Shown: one piece after another, positions 63,143 to 64,000 of the stretch
How positions within the stretch are numbered: the stretch's first letter is position 1
Layout: each line of letters starts with the position of its first letter
Source: Ignavibacteria bacterium
GTDB lineage: Bacteria; Bacteroidota; Ignavibacteria; Tepidaquicellales; Tepidaquicellaceae
DNA length: 64,000 bases
Assembly (NCBI GenBank): GCA_016709315.1
Contig: JADJMZ010000005.1
Coordinates: 62,001 to 126,000, forward strand
Direction: 5' to 3'
Position numbers and translations under genes: made by a program
Notes under the pieces: model-generated
Seen by the model: only the letters and a program-made list of their open reading frames with translations
What the model was told of the DNA's origin: nothing
Databases searched by the model: none

Positions 63143-64000
63143 TTATGCAATTGTTATTTCATTGTCAAGATATACATCCTGTATGAGATTAAGAAGTTCA
63201 ACTCCTTCTTTCATCGGCTTCTGAAATGCTTTTCTCCCGGAGATGAGTCCCATTCCGCCTGCTCTTTTGTTTATAACTGCTGTCTTTACCGCTTCCTGAA
63301 GATCAGACTCGCTCTTCCCTGTTGATGCGCCGCCTGAATTGATAAGTCCGGCCCTGCCCATGTAACAATTCGCCACCTGATACCTTGTAAGATCTATAGG
63401 ATTATCTGTCGTCAGTTTGTCATAAACATCCTTATGGGTTTTACCGAATTTCAGCGCATTGTATCCGCCGTTATTCTCGGGAAGTTTCTGTTTGATTATG
63501 TCCGCTTCTATTGTAACTCCGAGATGATTCGCCTGACCGGAAAGATCCGCTGACACGTGATAATCTTTATCTCCTTTAACATTAAAAGCAGGATTCCTTA
63601 AATAACACCAGAGTATTGTTACCAATCCGAGTTCGTGAGCGTATTCAAATGCTTCAGACACTTCCTGAAGCTGTCTTCCTGATTCATCCGAACCGAAATA
63701 AATAGTAGCGCCAACAGCAACAGCTCCCATATCAAACGCCTGATCTATTCCTGCAAACATTATCTGATCATATTTATTCGGATAGGACAAAAATTCATTA
63801 TGATTGATCTTAAGTATGAATGGTATTTTGTGAGCGTATTTTCTTGAAACCGAGCCAAGTACTCCAAGTGTTGATGCAACAGCATTACAACCTCCTTCGA
63901 TCGCAAGCTTTACTATATTTTCCGGATCAAAGTATGCGGGATTAGGAGCAAATGACGCTCCGGCTGAATGTTCGATTCCCTGATCTACAGGCAGTATTGA
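63143..64000 (-). CDS. class I fructose-bisphosphate aldolase, FbaB/DhnA type (partial)
   Basis: The frame is open to the right edge, so the N-terminus is missing; about 285 residues are visible. ILPVDQGIEHSAGASFAPNP, then LKINHNEFLSYPNKYDQ and GATIYFGSDESGRQLQEVSE, mark the archaeal-type class I aldolase family. GASTGKSESDL is the phosphate-binding loop, and the C-terminal GGMGLISGRKAFQKP is intact. The enzyme splits fructose 1,6-bisphosphate through a Schiff base in glycolysis or gluconeogenesis. An ATG at 63790 is internal and not the start. Confidence 0.93.
   Translation of the reverse strand, partial: SILPVDQGIEHSAGASFAPNPAYFDPENIVKLAIEGGCNAVASTLGVLGSVSRKYAHKIPFILKINHNEFLSYPNKYDQIMFAGIDQAFDMGAVAVGATIYFGSDESGRQLQEVSEAFEYAHELGLVTILWCYLRNPAFNVKGDKDYHVSADLSGQANHLGVTIEADIIKQKLPENNGGYNALKFGKTHKDVYDKLTTDNPIDLTRYQVANCYMGRAGLINSGGASTGKSESDLQEAVKTAVINKRAGGMGLISGRKAFQKPMKEGVELLNLIQDVYLDNEITIA

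Overview
The window is AT-rich and densely coded. Several secreted proteins end in the Por-secretion (type IX) C-terminal module that starts NYPNPFNP and closes with an SLKVYDxLGKE segment and a basic tail. With zapA, a probable 6S RNA and rny in a row, a class I FbaB-type aldolase, squalene genes hpnCDE and large acyl-CoA dehydratase activase genes, this points to the Bacteroidota/Chlorobi side of the tree. Ignavibacteria is my best guess; this is inference from gene content, not a phylogeny. I see no rRNA, tRNA or CRISPR array.

Layout. 1-12 kb: a sigma-54 two-component pair, small envelope stress-type genes (outer-membrane barrel, a frameshifted YtxH gene, an lmo0937-like peptide, a mini-lipoprotein), an AI-2E family exporter, secA and a small all-helical gene. 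12-21 kb (minus strand): a two-gene 2-hydroxyacyl-CoA dehydratase/activase operon, then the overlapping hpnC-hpnD-hpnE operon that makes squalene from farnesyl diphosphate. 21-29 kb (minus): a run of secreted proteins with Por-type tails, mostly single-gene units with their own terminators. Three are related beta-propellers, two of which are broken. 29-32 kb: an MlaF-like ATPase facing an mnmA-pta-rhodanese operon. 32-40.6 kb: accessory region with a lysine-rich exported protein, a large propeller protein, a dockerin-bearing protein, and a decayed type I restriction-modification locus (truncated host gene, hsdS tail, REP-associated transposase, hsdR head). 40.6-46.5 kb: housekeeping cluster pheT, coiled-coil gene, zapA, 6S RNA, rny, coaE. 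46.7-50 kb: a copper-uptake cluster with an OprC-like TonB receptor. 50-57 kb: asnB, HNH nuclease, aldehyde dehydrogenase, acetyltransferase, an isolated nuoM and a DUF302 gene. 57-64 kb (minus): tRNA nucleotidyltransferase, phosphoesterase, Gfo/Idh oxidoreductase, a CDF transporter with three C-terminal metal domains, an EamA transporter, a 37-residue basic protein and an aldolase that runs off the right edge.

The most unusual signal is a family of short palindromes that sit inside other sequences. An 18-bp palindrome occurs twice, 15 of 18 bases identical. Each copy splits a longer dispersed repeat whose uninterrupted version is also present in this window. One copy lies in-frame in a secreted-protein gene. 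Two further REP-like palindromes sit in-frame inside the REP-associated transposase gene itself. This resembles the coding-region palindromic elements known from Rickettsia. Several genes are also broken by one-base indels; three of these are an A5 run where the reading frame calls for A6.
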